The notes under the pieces are model-generated. The model was not told the DNA's origin. It made no database searches and was given only the letters and a program-made list of their open reading frames with translations. The position numbers and the translations under genes were made by a program. Shown in pieces: positions 24,441 through 34,742 of a stretch of 64,000 nt of DNA (position 1 is the first letter of the stretch; each line of letters begins with the position of its first letter). This DNA comes from Malachius bipustulatus (Eukaryota > Arthropoda > Insecta > Coleoptera > Melyridae): contig OU342631.1 in assembly GCA_910589415.1 (NCBI GenBank), forward strand, positions 620,001 through 684,000, read 5' to 3'.

Positions 24441-26340
24441 AATAGGCATCTGTAACCATAAAGCAGATTTATGCTATTGGACTCGGGATTCTGGCCTCAC
24501 AATATTTACGCTCGCAGATTTGTCGCTTTTGCTGGAAATAAAAACGTACTTCCAGACCCACATCCGGTCACCCCTACTCGCCACATTCATCATTTCTCCA
24601 ACCTGGCATCTGAGGACTTGATGCTTGAAAGTTTGGTGAAGGCCGGAACTACTGCGTTGTCAGCAGGGGAGTCAGCATCCAGCGGCTGTAGTCCCTCGGT
24701 TGAGCAGTCCTTCAGCTCACGTGAGCATTATATCATGAACAAGAGGGATATCCCCTGCCCTGCGGAGCGGACGCCAGTCTTGGAGACAGCACCAACCAAT
24801 TCGACCTCTGAGCAGACTATACAAAGACCCACATCTACGCATATAAACTTCGTAGTTGAGCAGTCTCCTGACAATCTTGGGCAATCGAAGAATTGCATCT
24901 AGCATGGTCAACAAACCACTCTTGACCCTCCACCATGGCTTAATGCACTTTGGATACCTCAAGCCAGACTAATGAAAACATCTGGTGAAACTGAAGGAGT
25001 TCACTTGCTTTCAAGACTGCGACAACCTGAGCTCCTCCGTAACATTAGGCTATACTTAGCCTACCTCCATGATAGACCTGAATCAACATGCCTTCACGGT
25101 GAGACGAATCAAATTGCTACTTGCTTCTGAAGGATTCCCTACCGAGAGAAATGCCCTGATGGCTTACTATAAACGTTTCTACGAGAGCTATGGATTAACC
25201 GAAAGTGACGCCGAGGATGATCTTAAGGCCCTTAGATCACACCTTGCGGCTGAAAACACGAACTACCTCGTGAAGGAAAGGTATAGCTCAAGATCATAGA
25301 ATACCCCTTTTCAGAGAAAGTGACACAATGGAAGCAAGAACTCTCCTACAAACCACCCTCACCTTCTCCTAGCATACTTTCCCTTCCATCCAGCCATCGA
25401 ATTGTGAGGAGTCAAAACAATTCAACATCCACCTCTCTCACATCAACTGTGCTTTCTCCCCATCATTCCAGACATGCCTTCCGGGTTCTATACATCAACA
25501 TTCAGTCCCTTAACAACTCCAGTGGATGGTGTGGGTATCATGATCTCTGATCTGGAATTTCCTGAGTTCGTTTGCTTAAACGAATATTTTTTAACATCTG
25601 ACAACATTCAAAAGATCAAAATCGATCATTACAACCTTTCCTCTTCCGTCTGCAGACAATTAGATTACGGAGGCTCGGCTGTCTATGGCAGGTCCGACAT
25701 TCAGTGTAGGGTTGTCCATAGCCTCTTCTCTCTTAAGCAGCCTCTCGTGTGTGAAATATCGGCAACCGAAACCAAACTTCGGTCTCAGAAGGCACTAATT
25801 ATATCTACATATCGATCACCTGCCTGCCCTGTAGGAGATTTCATTCGTCACCTAGATGGACTGCTTGACGCGGCCAGTCGGATCACAAATAATGTGGTTT
25901 TGGCTGCAGACTTCAATATTGACGTACTCTGTGAGAACGCCACCAGTTCCAGCCTGACCGAGACTCTCTCTTCGTATGGCTTTCGACTTTGTTAGGGACC
26001 CAAAAAGAGTTACCAACATCTCGTCAACATGCATCGATAACGTCGCGATTTCTGGTTTTTAGGTGCTCGATAGTCAAATCTTGCCAACTTTTATATCAGA
26101 CGACTTTGCACGGCATATGGCCCTTGGGGTTTCTGAGGCGGCCTACACCCGCGGTCTCGCCGATAAACCCCTGATGACATGGAAGAGAGATATAAAAGAC
26201 CCCTTCTCCTGGCACATCTGCGAAACGAACTTCGGCGTTTGGGCTGGCACGAGGTTCTGGATGCCCCTGATACGAATTCAAAATACTCCTGCTTCTCTGA
26301 CACTCCAGTCCCAGGTAGCTCACGTCTGAAATTCGTCAAC
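24440..26340 (+). pseudogene. 5' half of a second LINE: ORF1 end and endonuclease
   Basis: At 24471-24902 a frame contains SGFWPHNIYARRFVAF, like the C-terminal region of ORF1 proteins of CR1/Jockey-type LINEs. A frameshifted continuation at 25069-25299 (YYKRFYESYGLTESDAEDDL, then LVKERYSSRS and a stop) looks like the ORF1 end. ORF2 then starts near 25470 with RVLYINIQSLNN. After a frameshift near 25515 the endonuclease continues at 25530-25990 (NEYFLTSDNIQKIKI, IISTYRSP, AADFNIDVLC). A further frameshift near 25985 leads to SSTCIDNVAISG, a stop, and SDDFARHMALGV. RT and the 3' end are absent. It differs clearly from the LINE at 16.6-22.2 kb. Confidence 0.8.
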
Positions 26341-26415
26341 TATACGACACGATTAATCTCCTAAATCATTTAAAAACACGTCCAACGAGCAGTTCAGGAC
26401 TCAGCTGTGCAGTCT

Positions 26416-26551
26416 AAAGGCCGGTTCTCACTTGTACGACACCCGACGACAGCGACAACGCGACAACACAACAAAATTGCGGGGGGATTTCACCCTGAGT
26501 CTGGTTCCCACTTGTACTACACCCGATGACATGGCACGTCGTCGGGTGTTA
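26416..26551. repeat. Repeated CACTTGTACGACACCCGACGAC-type motif
   Basis: The word GGTTCTCACTTGTACGACAC followed by CCGACGAC (from 26421) recurs as a diverged direct copy near 26502-26532. An inverted copy of its end, CGTCGTCGGGTGTT, follows at about 26536-26550. It is probably the terminus of an unidentified DNA transposon. Confidence 0.45.
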
Positions 26552-26639
26552 TTATTTATCACGGTTATTGAAAAAATCACCTTTAAACTCGGATGAGGGA
26601 AACTCTGTAACTTGAAAACCAACCGTTGGATTCAATTTT

Positions 26640-26713
26640 TTTTGCAGAATATTCTTAATTTTAATGGGCTCTATATCGCCCTGTATTCGGAGTGCGCGAG
26701 TCATCACCCTGTA
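26640..26713 (-). repeat. End copy of the 1498-1853 MITE family
   Basis: CCCTGTATTCGGAGTGCGCG near 26680-26699 and TCATCACCCTG-TA to 26713 match the right end of the MITE at 1498-1853, with looser similarity further in. No left end was found, so the copy looks truncated. Confidence 0.6.
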
Positions 26714-26734
26714 TAATTCTCTAAAATTAGGGTA

Positions 26735-27294
26735 ATTATTTACATCCGCGGCTCCTACGTTTCATCAATTTTTTCGGGACCGAGGAGCGAAATAGGGATG
26801 CTGGGTGGGTAAGAAGCTAAAAACAGCCATTGCAAACTAATATCAAGGTCACCACTAAGACCTCTTTGGCACTACGGTCAAGGGCAAGGAATATCTTCGA
26901 GATTAACAATAGCACAGTTTTTATTTTGAATTTTGCATTTATTTTGCATTTGCATTCCAAAATACGTGACATCGCTCGCTATTATGGTCCGACTACGTTT
27001 GAATGCGGTTCGTATGTTGCGAATGTTACCAGACGTCCTGGTGTTGATATTACGAGTTTCCGGCGGTTTTAAATGTTTATTCCGTCCACTCGACACTCTG
27101 ACCTTGCATGTTTATTGTGATTTTCGCTGTTCCAAACAGGCCCGCACTCAGGAAGACCTTCTTTTGATGCCCTTTTGTTCGTTTATCTTTCATTTGCAAA
27201 GCAAATTAATACCTTCCTGGTGTTACTATAGGTATGCCCTCCACCCCTATATAGGTGCTATAGTGAAACTGTTGGAGCCGCGGATGTAAATAAT
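26735..27294. mobile_element. DNA transposon or MITE with 21-bp perfect inverted ends
   Basis: A 560-bp block bounded by a perfect 21-bp inverted repeat at 26735-26755 and 27274-27294 (core TTTACATCCGCGGCTCC). The interior is of mixed composition, with overlapping short frames and no recognisable protein. The target duplication was not resolved. It ends about 53 bp before the BEL1 LTR. Confidence 0.75.
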
Positions 27295-27347
27295 GACCAA
27301 AATTTGTATTTTATTTGTAAGGTAATTTTTGTTTTGATCATAATTAT

Positions 27348-27912
27348 TGTTAACTCCGCGTCAAAGAGCCTAAAAATATTAACGACGCGATTCGATCCTG
27401 AAAGGGGCTAAATTAATGCGGCTCGATGCCGCGATGGTAATGACAAATCGCCACGGATGACAGGATCGAAATTTAGGGAAGGACCAGGCTATACTTGCCA
27501 ATGATTGACAGGAACACAATTAATTAATAATTATCGAAATTACTGACCTTGTGTCTTGTCCGACTAAAGGGGCACTTGTTTTAATTTGCGAGATGTTGTA
27601 ACTATTATTATTGTTCACTCTGCTTCACTATGTAGGTACCCACGATTGTTCCACTACTTTATACCGCTTCCTTATTTAATTAAAGAACTAGGTATCCCGT
27701 TCCCGTAACACCAGCATCGACGAGTCTGGTACGAACGGCACTATGTCGGGCTCTTTCCTCTCTCGATGTTAAACCTCGACTCTCCTCTATATGTGTGGTC
27801 CTGTCCGGTCAGGTGTCCTTTTCCTTCGTCCCGATGTGTAAAGGGATAGGAAGGGGTAGGAAACGGTGGTGTCTTAGAGAATACGAATCGATTATTCACC
27901 AAGGACGTAACA
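27348..27912 (-). repeat. BEL1 3' LTR (565 bp)
   Basis: Begins TGTTAACTCCGCG and ends GGACGTAACA on the + strand, with TG...CA borders. It is matched by 33466-34030. It lies downstream of the gag-pol frame in element orientation. Confidence 0.95.
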
Positions 27913-27939
27913 TACCGCCCACCAAAATTACCGGAGGAA

Positions 27940-28035
27940 TTTTCCGCTATCAGAAAATTGAACCAAAGGCGAAACTAACGAAAACGAAACTAACGACAAT
28001 AACAAAAACGAAACGAAACGAAACGACAAGTCAGG
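27940..28035. repeat. ACGAAA-rich simple repeat in BEL1 3' untranslated part
   Basis: Irregular repeats of AACGAAACTAACG and ACGAAACGAAACG between the gag-pol stop and the 3' LTR. Confidence 0.7.
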
Positions 28036-28055
28036 GACGAAATTCCCTGAGTCCG

Positions 28056-31000
28056 TTACTGGTTAGGTAACGGGCAAAGTTTGACCAGAGGTCGTTTACA
28101 AAGACCTCTGGTCGTACGAACCGAGGCAACCCTGGCGACACCATCCGCACCAGGGTGCAGAGAAACAATTCTTCCTAGAGCCCATTTCAAAGGAGACAAC
28201 AATTCATCCTTTATCAACACCAACGAACCGATATCCGTTGACTCAAACAAATGGGTTTTCGACCATTTACTCCTCTGGTGGAAATTATGAAGATATTCAG
28301 CCCTCCAACGTGTCCAAAAATCACGTTGCATCCGTTGCACCAATTGCCAACGAGAAAGACGAGAAATCTTCAGATGTGACAAGTTCACATCCGGCACCGA
28401 CGACAGAGGTTCCAAGGTCAGAAAATGACCAGGGGTCAACGCGGATAGATCGTTGGGGTCGCTACTAATGGGGCAAAGGGGGCGCGAATTCAAGACGGCC
28501 TCGATCTGAACGATGAAGGTGTTCAGCTCCTCATAAGTCAAAATTTGACCACCAATAACACGGGCCATGTGTGTTTTGACGGACTTAACACCGCTCTCCC
28601 ACAGTCCACCGAAGTGTGGAGCTGAGGGTGGATTGAAGTGCCATCGAATACCTTCCCCTTCTGCGGCGATTTTCAAATTTGAGTTGAGCTCCTTGTTAGC
28701 TCCGACGAAATTGGTTCCACAGTCACTGTAGATGTCACTACAGCGACCGCGGCGAGCGACAAACCTCTTAAGAGCTGCCAGGAAAGTCTCTGACGATAAA
28801 TCAGAAGCGATTTCGAGATGAATCGCGCGAGTCGCGAAACATACGAACAAACATAAATAGGCTTTAGAAGTTTTGACACCCCTATACCTCGACAAGACAA
28901 TAGGAAAGGGTCCCCCATAATCGACCCCGACACAACTAAAAGGCTTCAATTGGGAGACACGAGCGACAGGTAAATTCCCCATGGGAGGCTCCAACGAGAG
29001 GGGACGAGTGCGAAAGCAACGATTGCATTTCGACAAATAACTACGAATGACCCTACGAGCAGACAGGATCCAAAAATTTTGTTGAAGGAGATAATGAGTA
29101 GTGTTCACTCCTGGGTGCAAATTACCTCGATGTATCTGATCAATCAAAAGTTCAACCAACCTATGCCTTCCTGGCAACAATGCGGGATATTTAGCGTCGA
29201 ATGCTAAACCCGAATGCAACAGTCGACCCCCGACTCGCAAAATACCGAAATCATCAATAAAGGGCGACAATGACTGCAAGTACTTGGCACATGGTTTACC
29301 AGAGCGAATTTTCTCCAATTCCGAAGAGAAGACCGAAGATTGAACAATTCTAACAATGTGCATGAGAGCAGCATGCAACTCAGAGACACTCAATGCACCA
29401 GTGGTCCTATTGACAGCACGACAATTGTTAGTGAAACGAAAACAACGAGCGATAATACCCTGAATTTTCCTCAAAGAAGAAAATCTTTTCAACAAAACAT
29501 CGACATCCGAAATCTCTATCGTAGCGAACAAAACAATATTCCTTTTCTCCAGTTCAACATCAGAAGTGGGAGCAATGGGAAAGAGTGCTGGCCAAGATTC
29601 CAGCGGCAATCTGAGGAATTCAGGCCCCGCCCACCATGCGGAAGCCCCGACTAACTCCTCTGGTAACAAGCCCCGAGACGCGACGTCCGAGAGAATGCTA
29701 CTCTTAGTACAAGGTGAATCTATAGACTTAACCGCGAACGAAAATGAATCAGTAGCCGAGTGCCACTGAAGACCGAGAATTTTCCCGGAAAAGTCCAATT
29801 CCGAATCAAAGTTGGATGACTGCTGTTGACGATGTTCAACAGGCAGATCCTGAAGCAATTGTGGATTATTAGCAGACCATTTCCGCAACTCAAATTGTCC
29901 CAATTGCAATAGCGAAATGAGCTGATTTCTCAACTCCAAGGTTTCCTCGATTTGATTTGCCCCAATGGCAAAATCATCGACATAAAGCCCGAGACGAATG
30001 GCTTTCGAAGCGAGAGGAAACTTCTCAGAATTTTCTTGAGCTAATTGTAACAAGCACCTAATGGCCAAATATGGCGAGGACGAAACACCATAAGTTACAG
30101 TGTTCAATTTGTAACTTCGAATAGGATCCTTTTCTGAAAAACGCCAACGAATTAATTGATACTGTCGATGTGAATCTCCAACTAAAATTTGCCGATACAT
30201 CTGCCTAATGTCACAAGTGAACACGAATTTGTTCTCTCGAAAACGAAGCAAAACACTAGTGATGTCATTTTGCAACTTTGGACCAATCAACAAGGTATCA
30301 TTTAACGAAAGATTGTTCGATGCCTTGGCCGAGGCGTCGAACACGACACGAATTTTCGACGATACTGGGGCGAGCGAAGACACATCAGAAGACATCGAAA
30401 CACCAGGGTCTTTAAAAACGCAATGATGCGGAATGTAATAAGAGTTTGCAGATTCCGACTCCAATGGCACCAACGACATGTGCCCAGCCTCCAAATAATC
30501 TTTCATAAACTCTACATACATGTCTCTAATGTGAGGCAACCTCGACAATCGTCTCTCCAAAGCGAGCAAACGACGATCTGCGACATTCAACGAATCATTA
30601 AAGATAGGCAACTCTTTGCTATCCTTAAATGGCAACAATACCCCAAAACGACCTGATTCTTCTCGATAATGAGACTCAACGAACAACGACTCAGCCTCTT
30701 GTTCCTCATTAGAGCAAACCTCAACTGAAGGCACCTCCTCAACTCTCCAAAATGCCTTAAGAGTCTCTTCAAGGGTCGAATCTACCGACGCAAAACAAGC
30801 TTGAACCTCGCCCGCAACCTTCGACGAAATGGTTCCCAAAAGAACCCAACCAAACGTCGTGTTCATTGCGGCTGGACAGTTATCACTGCCCGACAAATAA
30901 CCACCATGAACAATATTGGGAAAGATGTCAGCTCCTAGCAAAACATCGACAGAACCAGGCGTGTACCAATTAGGATCCGCTAACTTCAAATTATCAAGCG

Positions 31001-32741
31001 CCTTCGATGGCGAAATGTCAACACTGGGAAGTTTTCCACAAATATTGGGCAAGACCAAAGTACTTACTTTAAAAGTAGGTGATGGTACCCCAACGGGACG
31101 AATAATGCAATCAGATGATCCCTGGGCCGATCCCAAGGTCACGTGACCCAAACAAGAAATAGGTGTTGATGATCGATTCAAGTGCAAGCCCAAACGCTTG
31201 CGGCACCGATCAGTAATAAAAGACGACTGACTGCCAGAGTCAATTAAAGAACGAACCACTTGATAGTTGCCCCACTTGTCTTGAACTTCAATACATGCGG
31301 TTGCTAAAAGAACCGTAGTATTGCTACGAGAACGAGAACGAACATCCTGAAAGGATGGGAGAGAAGACATGGCAACCGTGGATGCGACTGGAGGCGGCTC
31401 AACTCGATGAGAAGCTGCTCCATCCGAATTACTAAGTTTAACGAAATGTAATAAAGAGTGGTGCCGACCTGCACACTCCTTACACGAATGAGAAGAGGGG
31501 CACTGCTTCACCAAGTGTGAAGGGCCAAAACAATTTAGGCACAAGCGCGCTGCCTTCACAGCCTCAAAACGCTTGCGCGGGTCCAACTTCAAAAAAGAAC
31601 GACAATTCGAGATCGGGTGTTCTCCATTACAATGGAAGCACGACTGCTTCGATGAAGACGCACTCGACGTTGACAAAAATGCATGTGAATTCCTCGATTC
31701 CACTTTTCCACCAGACTTGACGCTACTCCGCTTACCAACGACTGCAGACGGAGATAGGTCATTCCCCAAAGATGATTCTAATGCACGACACTGTGACGAC
31801 AAAAACTTGTGCAAATCCTGATATGATGGAAACTCTTCAGATGCAAATTGGAGTTCGAAACGCTTTCGAGTAGCGTTATCCAATTTCTGTAGCAACCAGT
31901 TGAACAAAGTGAAATCCCAGAGAGAGACGCCTGAGACCTGACCCAAAGCTGTAATATTTTCTGAAAAGGTATTCAACAATTCACGAAGCGATTGTGAGGA
32001 ATTAGAATCCGTTATTTTGGGAGCATTACAAATCGACTGCCAATAACACGTCGCAAGTACTCGCTCATTCTGATACCTTTGGACAAGAGTATCGAAAGCT
32101 ATCGAATAATTGTCATCTGTCAGTGGTAAATGTTTGACAAGGGTAAGAGGTTCCTTCGACAAAGTCGAAACTAAATACTGGAACTTCTCAATTGGAGCTA
32201 ACGAATCATTCGAATGAATCAAAGTCCTAAACAAATCATAATAAACCGACCACATCCTCAACGAACCATCAAAAGTAGGTATACCGATACGAGGCAATTT
32301 CACATGTGAACTTGCAGAGGGGGGTAGCGCGGGAGCACCAGACTGTCGACTATTTAACGATTCACTCGAACCATGACGTGATTTCACCACCGTATCCTGA
32401 GTCGATTCCAACGACAATTGAACCGCTCTAATCTGAAAATAAACCGAATCAACTTCGATAAGTAGTCCCGAGTATGATTTCCAAATCTCCGATGACACAT
32501 CTACGACCAAAGCACTCTTATCTGCCGACTCAACCGTAATCAGGATATTTCTATCAACCTCCTGCACCTGATTGTACAAATCTGAAGCGCTGTCGCATGC
32601 AGCCAGGACAATAAAACGCGACTTTTCATCAATGGGTGCTGAAACTACTGTCAGAATCGAGTTCAAACGAGTCAAAAACTTCGAAACAGAAGCGTTTGCT
32701 CCGACCAAAGTGTTGGACATTTTGCTAAAGAGTATCAACAA
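28056..32741 (-). CDS. BEL1 gag-pol polyprotein, RNase H region deleted
   Basis: An uninterrupted 1561-residue frame. The likely translation start may be the second methionine (residue 8). Gag: a DUF1759-type region with KLPRIGIPTFDGSLRMW, then zinc knuckles CFHCNGEHPISNC (about 364-380), CLNCFGPSHLVKQC (about 399-412) and a third CKEC...HH. Aspartic protease: SLIDSGSQSSF at about 500. Pao-type RT: catalytic YVDDFAIG at about 920. Integrase: HH-CC finger (HRGNLHPG...CNRC) at about 1195-1230, with core acids in VGVDYGG (about 1273), IYSDCGTNF (about 1337) and GGLWESGV (about 1378). The C-terminal DUF5641-type tail ends PLVKLCPLPNQ. Around residue 1018 the RT-end motif SILS joins directly to DVASRGLLPEE, which normally lies some hundreds of residues later. 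Most of the connection and RNase H is therefore missing without breaking the frame. Confidence 0.93.
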   Translation of the reverse strand: MLILFSKMSNTLVGANASVSKFLTRLNSILTVVSAPIDEKSRFIVLAACDSASDLYNQVQEVDRNILITVESADKSALVVDVSSEIWKSYSGLLIEVDSVYFQIRAVQLSLESTQDTVVKSRHGSSESLNSRQSGAPALPPSASSHVKLPRIGIPTFDGSLRMWSVYYDLFRTLIHSNDSLAPIEKFQYLVSTLSKEPLTLVKHLPLTDDNYSIAFDTLVQRYQNERVLATCYWQSICNAPKITDSNSSQSLRELLNTFSENITALGQVSGVSLWDFTLFNWLLQKLDNATRKRFELQFASEEFPSYQDLHKFLSSQCRALESSLGNDLSPSAVVGKRSSVKSGGKVESRNSHAFLSTSSASSSKQSCFHCNGEHPISNCRSFLKLDPRKRFEAVKAARLCLNCFGPSHLVKQCPSSHSCKECAGRHHSLLHFVKLSNSDGAASHRVEPPPVASTVAMSSLPSFQDVRSRSRSNTTVLLATACIEVQDKWGNYQVVRSLIDSGSQSSFITDRCRKRLGLHLNRSSTPISCLGHVTLGSAQGSSDCIIRPVGVPSPTFKVSTLVLPNICGKLPSVDISPSKALDNLKLADPNWYTPGSVDVLLGADIFPNIVHGGYLSGSDNCPAAMNTTFGWVLLGTISSKVAGEVQACFASVDSTLEETLKAFWRVEEVPSVEVCSNEEQEAESLFVESHYREESGRFGVLLPFKDSKELPIFNDSLNVADRRLLALERRLSRLPHIRDMYVEFMKDYLEAGHMSLVPLESESANSYYIPHHCVFKDPGVSMSSDVSSLAPVSSKIRVVFDASAKASNNLSLNDTLLIGPKLQNDITSVLLRFRENKFVFTCDIRQMYRQILVGDSHRQYQLIRWRFSEKDPIRSYKLNTVTYGVSSSPYLAIRCLLQLAQENSEKFPLASKAIRLGLYVDDFAIGANQIEETLELRNQLISLLQLGQFELRKWSANNPQLLQDLPVEHRQQQSSNFDSELDFSGKILGLQWHSATDSFSFAVKSIDSPCTKSSILSDVASRGLLPEELVGASAWWAGPEFLRLPLESWPALFPIAPTSDVELEKRNIVLFATIEISDVDVLLKRFSSLRKIQGIIARCFRFTNNCRAVNRTTGALSVSELHAALMHIVRIVQSSVFSSELEKIRSGKPCAKYLQSLSPFIDDFGILRVGGRLLHSGLAFDAKYPALLPGRHRLVELLIDQIHRGNLHPGVNTTHYLLQQNFWILSARRVIRSYLSKCNRCFRTRPLSLEPPMGNLPVARVSQLKPFSCVGVDYGGPFPIVLSRYRGVKTSKAYLCLFVCFATRAIHLEIASDLSSETFLAALKRFVARRGRCSDIYSDCGTNFVGANKELNSNLKIAAEGEGIRWHFNPPSAPHFGGLWESGVKSVKTHMARVIGGQILTYEELNTFIVQIEAVLNSRPLCPISSDPNDLSALTPGHFLTLEPLSSVPDVNLSHLKISRLSRWQLVQRMQRDFWTRWRAEYLHNFHQRSKWSKTHLFESTDIGSLVLIKDELLSPLKWALGRIVSLHPGADGVARVASVRTTRGLCKRPLVKLCPLPNQ

Positions 32742-32763
32742 AACACTAAAGCAATAAACGAAT

Positions 32764-33182
32764 AAGGGTTATTTTTTACACCTGTAAAAAATACAACGAC
32801 AACGAAATACGAACAATAACTAAAAATAAGTACCTAACCAAGTGAAGGTTACTTATTTAAAAACGAGTTGAAAATAAATTGACTTTGAAATTCACCAAAA
32901 AACAATACTTGAGATACCGAGTGTACCCAGTAGGTATACCGTGAATACAAAAATCAATATTTTCCCTGTAACAACGAAAAAGGGTTATTCGTTAAAAACC
33001 TGTAAAAATACAACAACAACGAACGATGAGCAATACCAAAAATAAGTACCTAACCAAGTGAAAGTTACTTATTTAATATCGAGTTGAAAATAAATTATTG
33101 AATTCGAATTCACCAAAAACAATACTTAAGATACCGAGTGTACCCAGTATACCGTGAATGCAAAAATCAATATTCTGCCCTG
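32764..33182. repeat. Tandem duplication (about 210 bp, two copies) in BEL1 leader
   Basis: Copy one at about 32764-32970 and copy two at about 32979-33182 share AAGGGTTATT, AATAAGTACCTAACCAAGTG, GATACCGAGTGTACCCAGTA and CAAAAATCAATATT in the same order. The copies differ by scattered substitutions and small indels. They sit between the primer-binding site and the gag start. Confidence 0.9.
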
Positions 33183-33439
33183 CGAATTCAGAGAGAAAAT
33201 ATTCCAACTATTTTACAGAGGTTTTTTAAAAACGAACACCTGCAACGAACGAAGAAGTGGAGTGAGGTGAGAATGGAGTAAAATTAGTGGAATGGGTGAA
33301 AATGCCGTCTGGCGTCCTTTGGATCGACTATTTCGAATCCTTTGACCTACAAACAGGCTACCTTAACACAGTGAGTGAGAAACTAATTTCAAACAAATGA
33401 TGCAACCAATTAATGAACTATATTTCCACGAGCTTTCCT

Positions 33440-33459
33440 ATCCGACTACGGAGGGACCA
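33440..33459 (-). promoter_or_regulatory. BEL1 primer-binding site
   Basis: On the - strand, six bases after the LTR, the sequence TGGTCCCTCCGTAGTCGGAT begins with the TGG expected to pair with a tRNA CCA end. I could not match it to a specific tRNA. It differs from the tRNA-Tyr type site of BEL2. Confidence 0.65.
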
Positions 33460-33465
33460 AAAAAA

Positions 33466-34030
33466 TGTTAACTCCGCGTCAAAGAGCCTAAAAATATTAA
33501 CGACGCGATTCGATCCTGAAAGGGGCTAAATTAATGCGGCTCGATGCCGCGATGGTAATGACAAATCGCCACGGATGACAGGATCGAAATTTAGGGAAGG
33601 ACCAGGCTATACTTGCCAATGATTGACAGGAACACAATTAATTAATAATTATCGAAATTACTGACCTTGTGTCTTGTCCGACTAAAGGGGCACTTGTTTT
33701 AATTTGCGAGATGTTGTAACTATTATTATTGTTCACTCTGCTTCACTATGTAGGTACCCACGATTGTTCCACTACTTTATACCGCTTCCTTATTTAATTA
33801 AAGAACTAGGTATCCCGTTTCCGTAACACCAGCATCGACGAGTCTGGTACGAACGGCACTCTGTCGAGTTCTTTTCTCTCTCGATGTTAAACCTCGACTC
33901 TCCTCTATATGTGTGGTCCTGTCCGGTCAGGTGTCCTTTTCCTTCGTCCCGATGTGTAAAGGGATAGGAAGGGGTAGGAAACGGTGGTGTCTTAGAGAAT
34001 ACGAATCGATTATTCACCAAGGACGTAACA
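33466..34030 (-). repeat. BEL1 5' LTR (565 bp)
   Basis: The element promoter should lie here. Differences from the other LTR cluster near 33820-33876 (about five substitutions). It ends GGACGTAACA, followed by the ATTAT duplication. Confidence 0.95.
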
Positions 34031-34063
34031 ATTATATTTAATTTCCTTTTTTTTTTGTTTTAG

Positions 34064-34194
34064 TGCGGAAATGAGAGACAGAGAACTTTGGCGCGGTGCA
34101 GTGGCTGGTACTTTTCTCAGTCATTCCGAGGATTTAGAGAGTGGTTTGCATTCATTATCCATTCAACGATTAGACGCTTTACTTTACACGGCTG
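34064..34194 (+). CDS. Candidate internal exon of an unidentified host gene
   Basis: A 131-bp segment has a pyrimidine-rich tract and TTTTAG acceptor just before it (34041-34063) and a consensus GTAAGT donor right after it (34195-34200). With codons starting at 34065 it is open throughout and reads like an ordinary soluble protein, including RDRELWRGAVAGTFLSHSED and LSIQRLDALLYTA. This implies an incoming phase-2 intron and an outgoing phase-1 intron. A second frame is also open but looks less protein-like. I do not recognise the protein and found no neighbouring exons in the window. The composition is less AT-rich than the flanks. BEL1 is inserted 33 bp upstream, in the antisense orientation, within the presumed intron. 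Confidence 0.6.
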
Positions 34195-34742
34195 GTAAGT
34201 TATAAAATTACAGTAATTTATTCAAAGTTTTACATTCTTCACACATATTAATTTTCTTCCACATACGTTCTTGTTCAAAACTAGCACAATCAATGATGAA
34301 GAGAGCTGCATGCAGGAGCTCTGTAATTATTTGATAATACAGAGCGCATCATCATGGTGACTAAGTTCAACTAACCAATCAGAGATGGCGAAAGCAGTAT
34401 TTGTTGTAGAATAAAATCTGATAATATTATTTACAGGGATAAAGAACTTTTGGGCTTTCTAATTTAAGAAGAATTTAATAAGAAGAAAAAAAGTGAATCT
34501 TTTCATTAAATTGTTTTCAAACTTGAAGACATCCTCGAGAAAGACAAACTGTAAAGGCACAAATAATTAACTTTAATGTTGCATTTGAATACCTATAGTT
34601 GCACTTAATTGGGCTATTTAAGAATTTTGAAAACAAATTTTTAAAAATTTGTCTGTAAATATTTTCATGTTATTATATTATTCAGTTCAGTTTTGAATAA
34701 TATTCCAATACATGCTTGTGGGGCTTCTATTACTTATCATTA
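34195..34742. other. Presumed intron sequence
   Basis: AT-rich, no coding potential, beginning with the GTAAGT donor. Nothing else recognised. Confidence 0.4.

Larger units (their letters stand above)
27348..34030 (-). mobile_element. BEL/Pao LTR retrotransposon (BEL1), young, internally deleted
   Basis: A complete insertion: two 565-bp LTRs in direct orientation, flanked by the 5-bp target duplication ATTAT (27343-27347 and 34031-34035). By eye I count about five mismatches between the LTRs, roughly 99% identity, so the insertion is recent. In element orientation (- strand) the order is LTR, primer-binding site, a leader with a large tandem duplication, one long gag-pol frame, a purine-rich tract next to the LTR (27913-27930, GGTGGGCGG on the - strand), and LTR. 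The pol frame lacks most of RNase H by an in-frame deletion. The right end lies 33 bp before a candidate host exon. Confidence 0.95.

Noticed and set aside
28081..32757. Many short + strand frames
   Set aside because: Shadows of the BEL1 gag-pol frame on the opposite strand.
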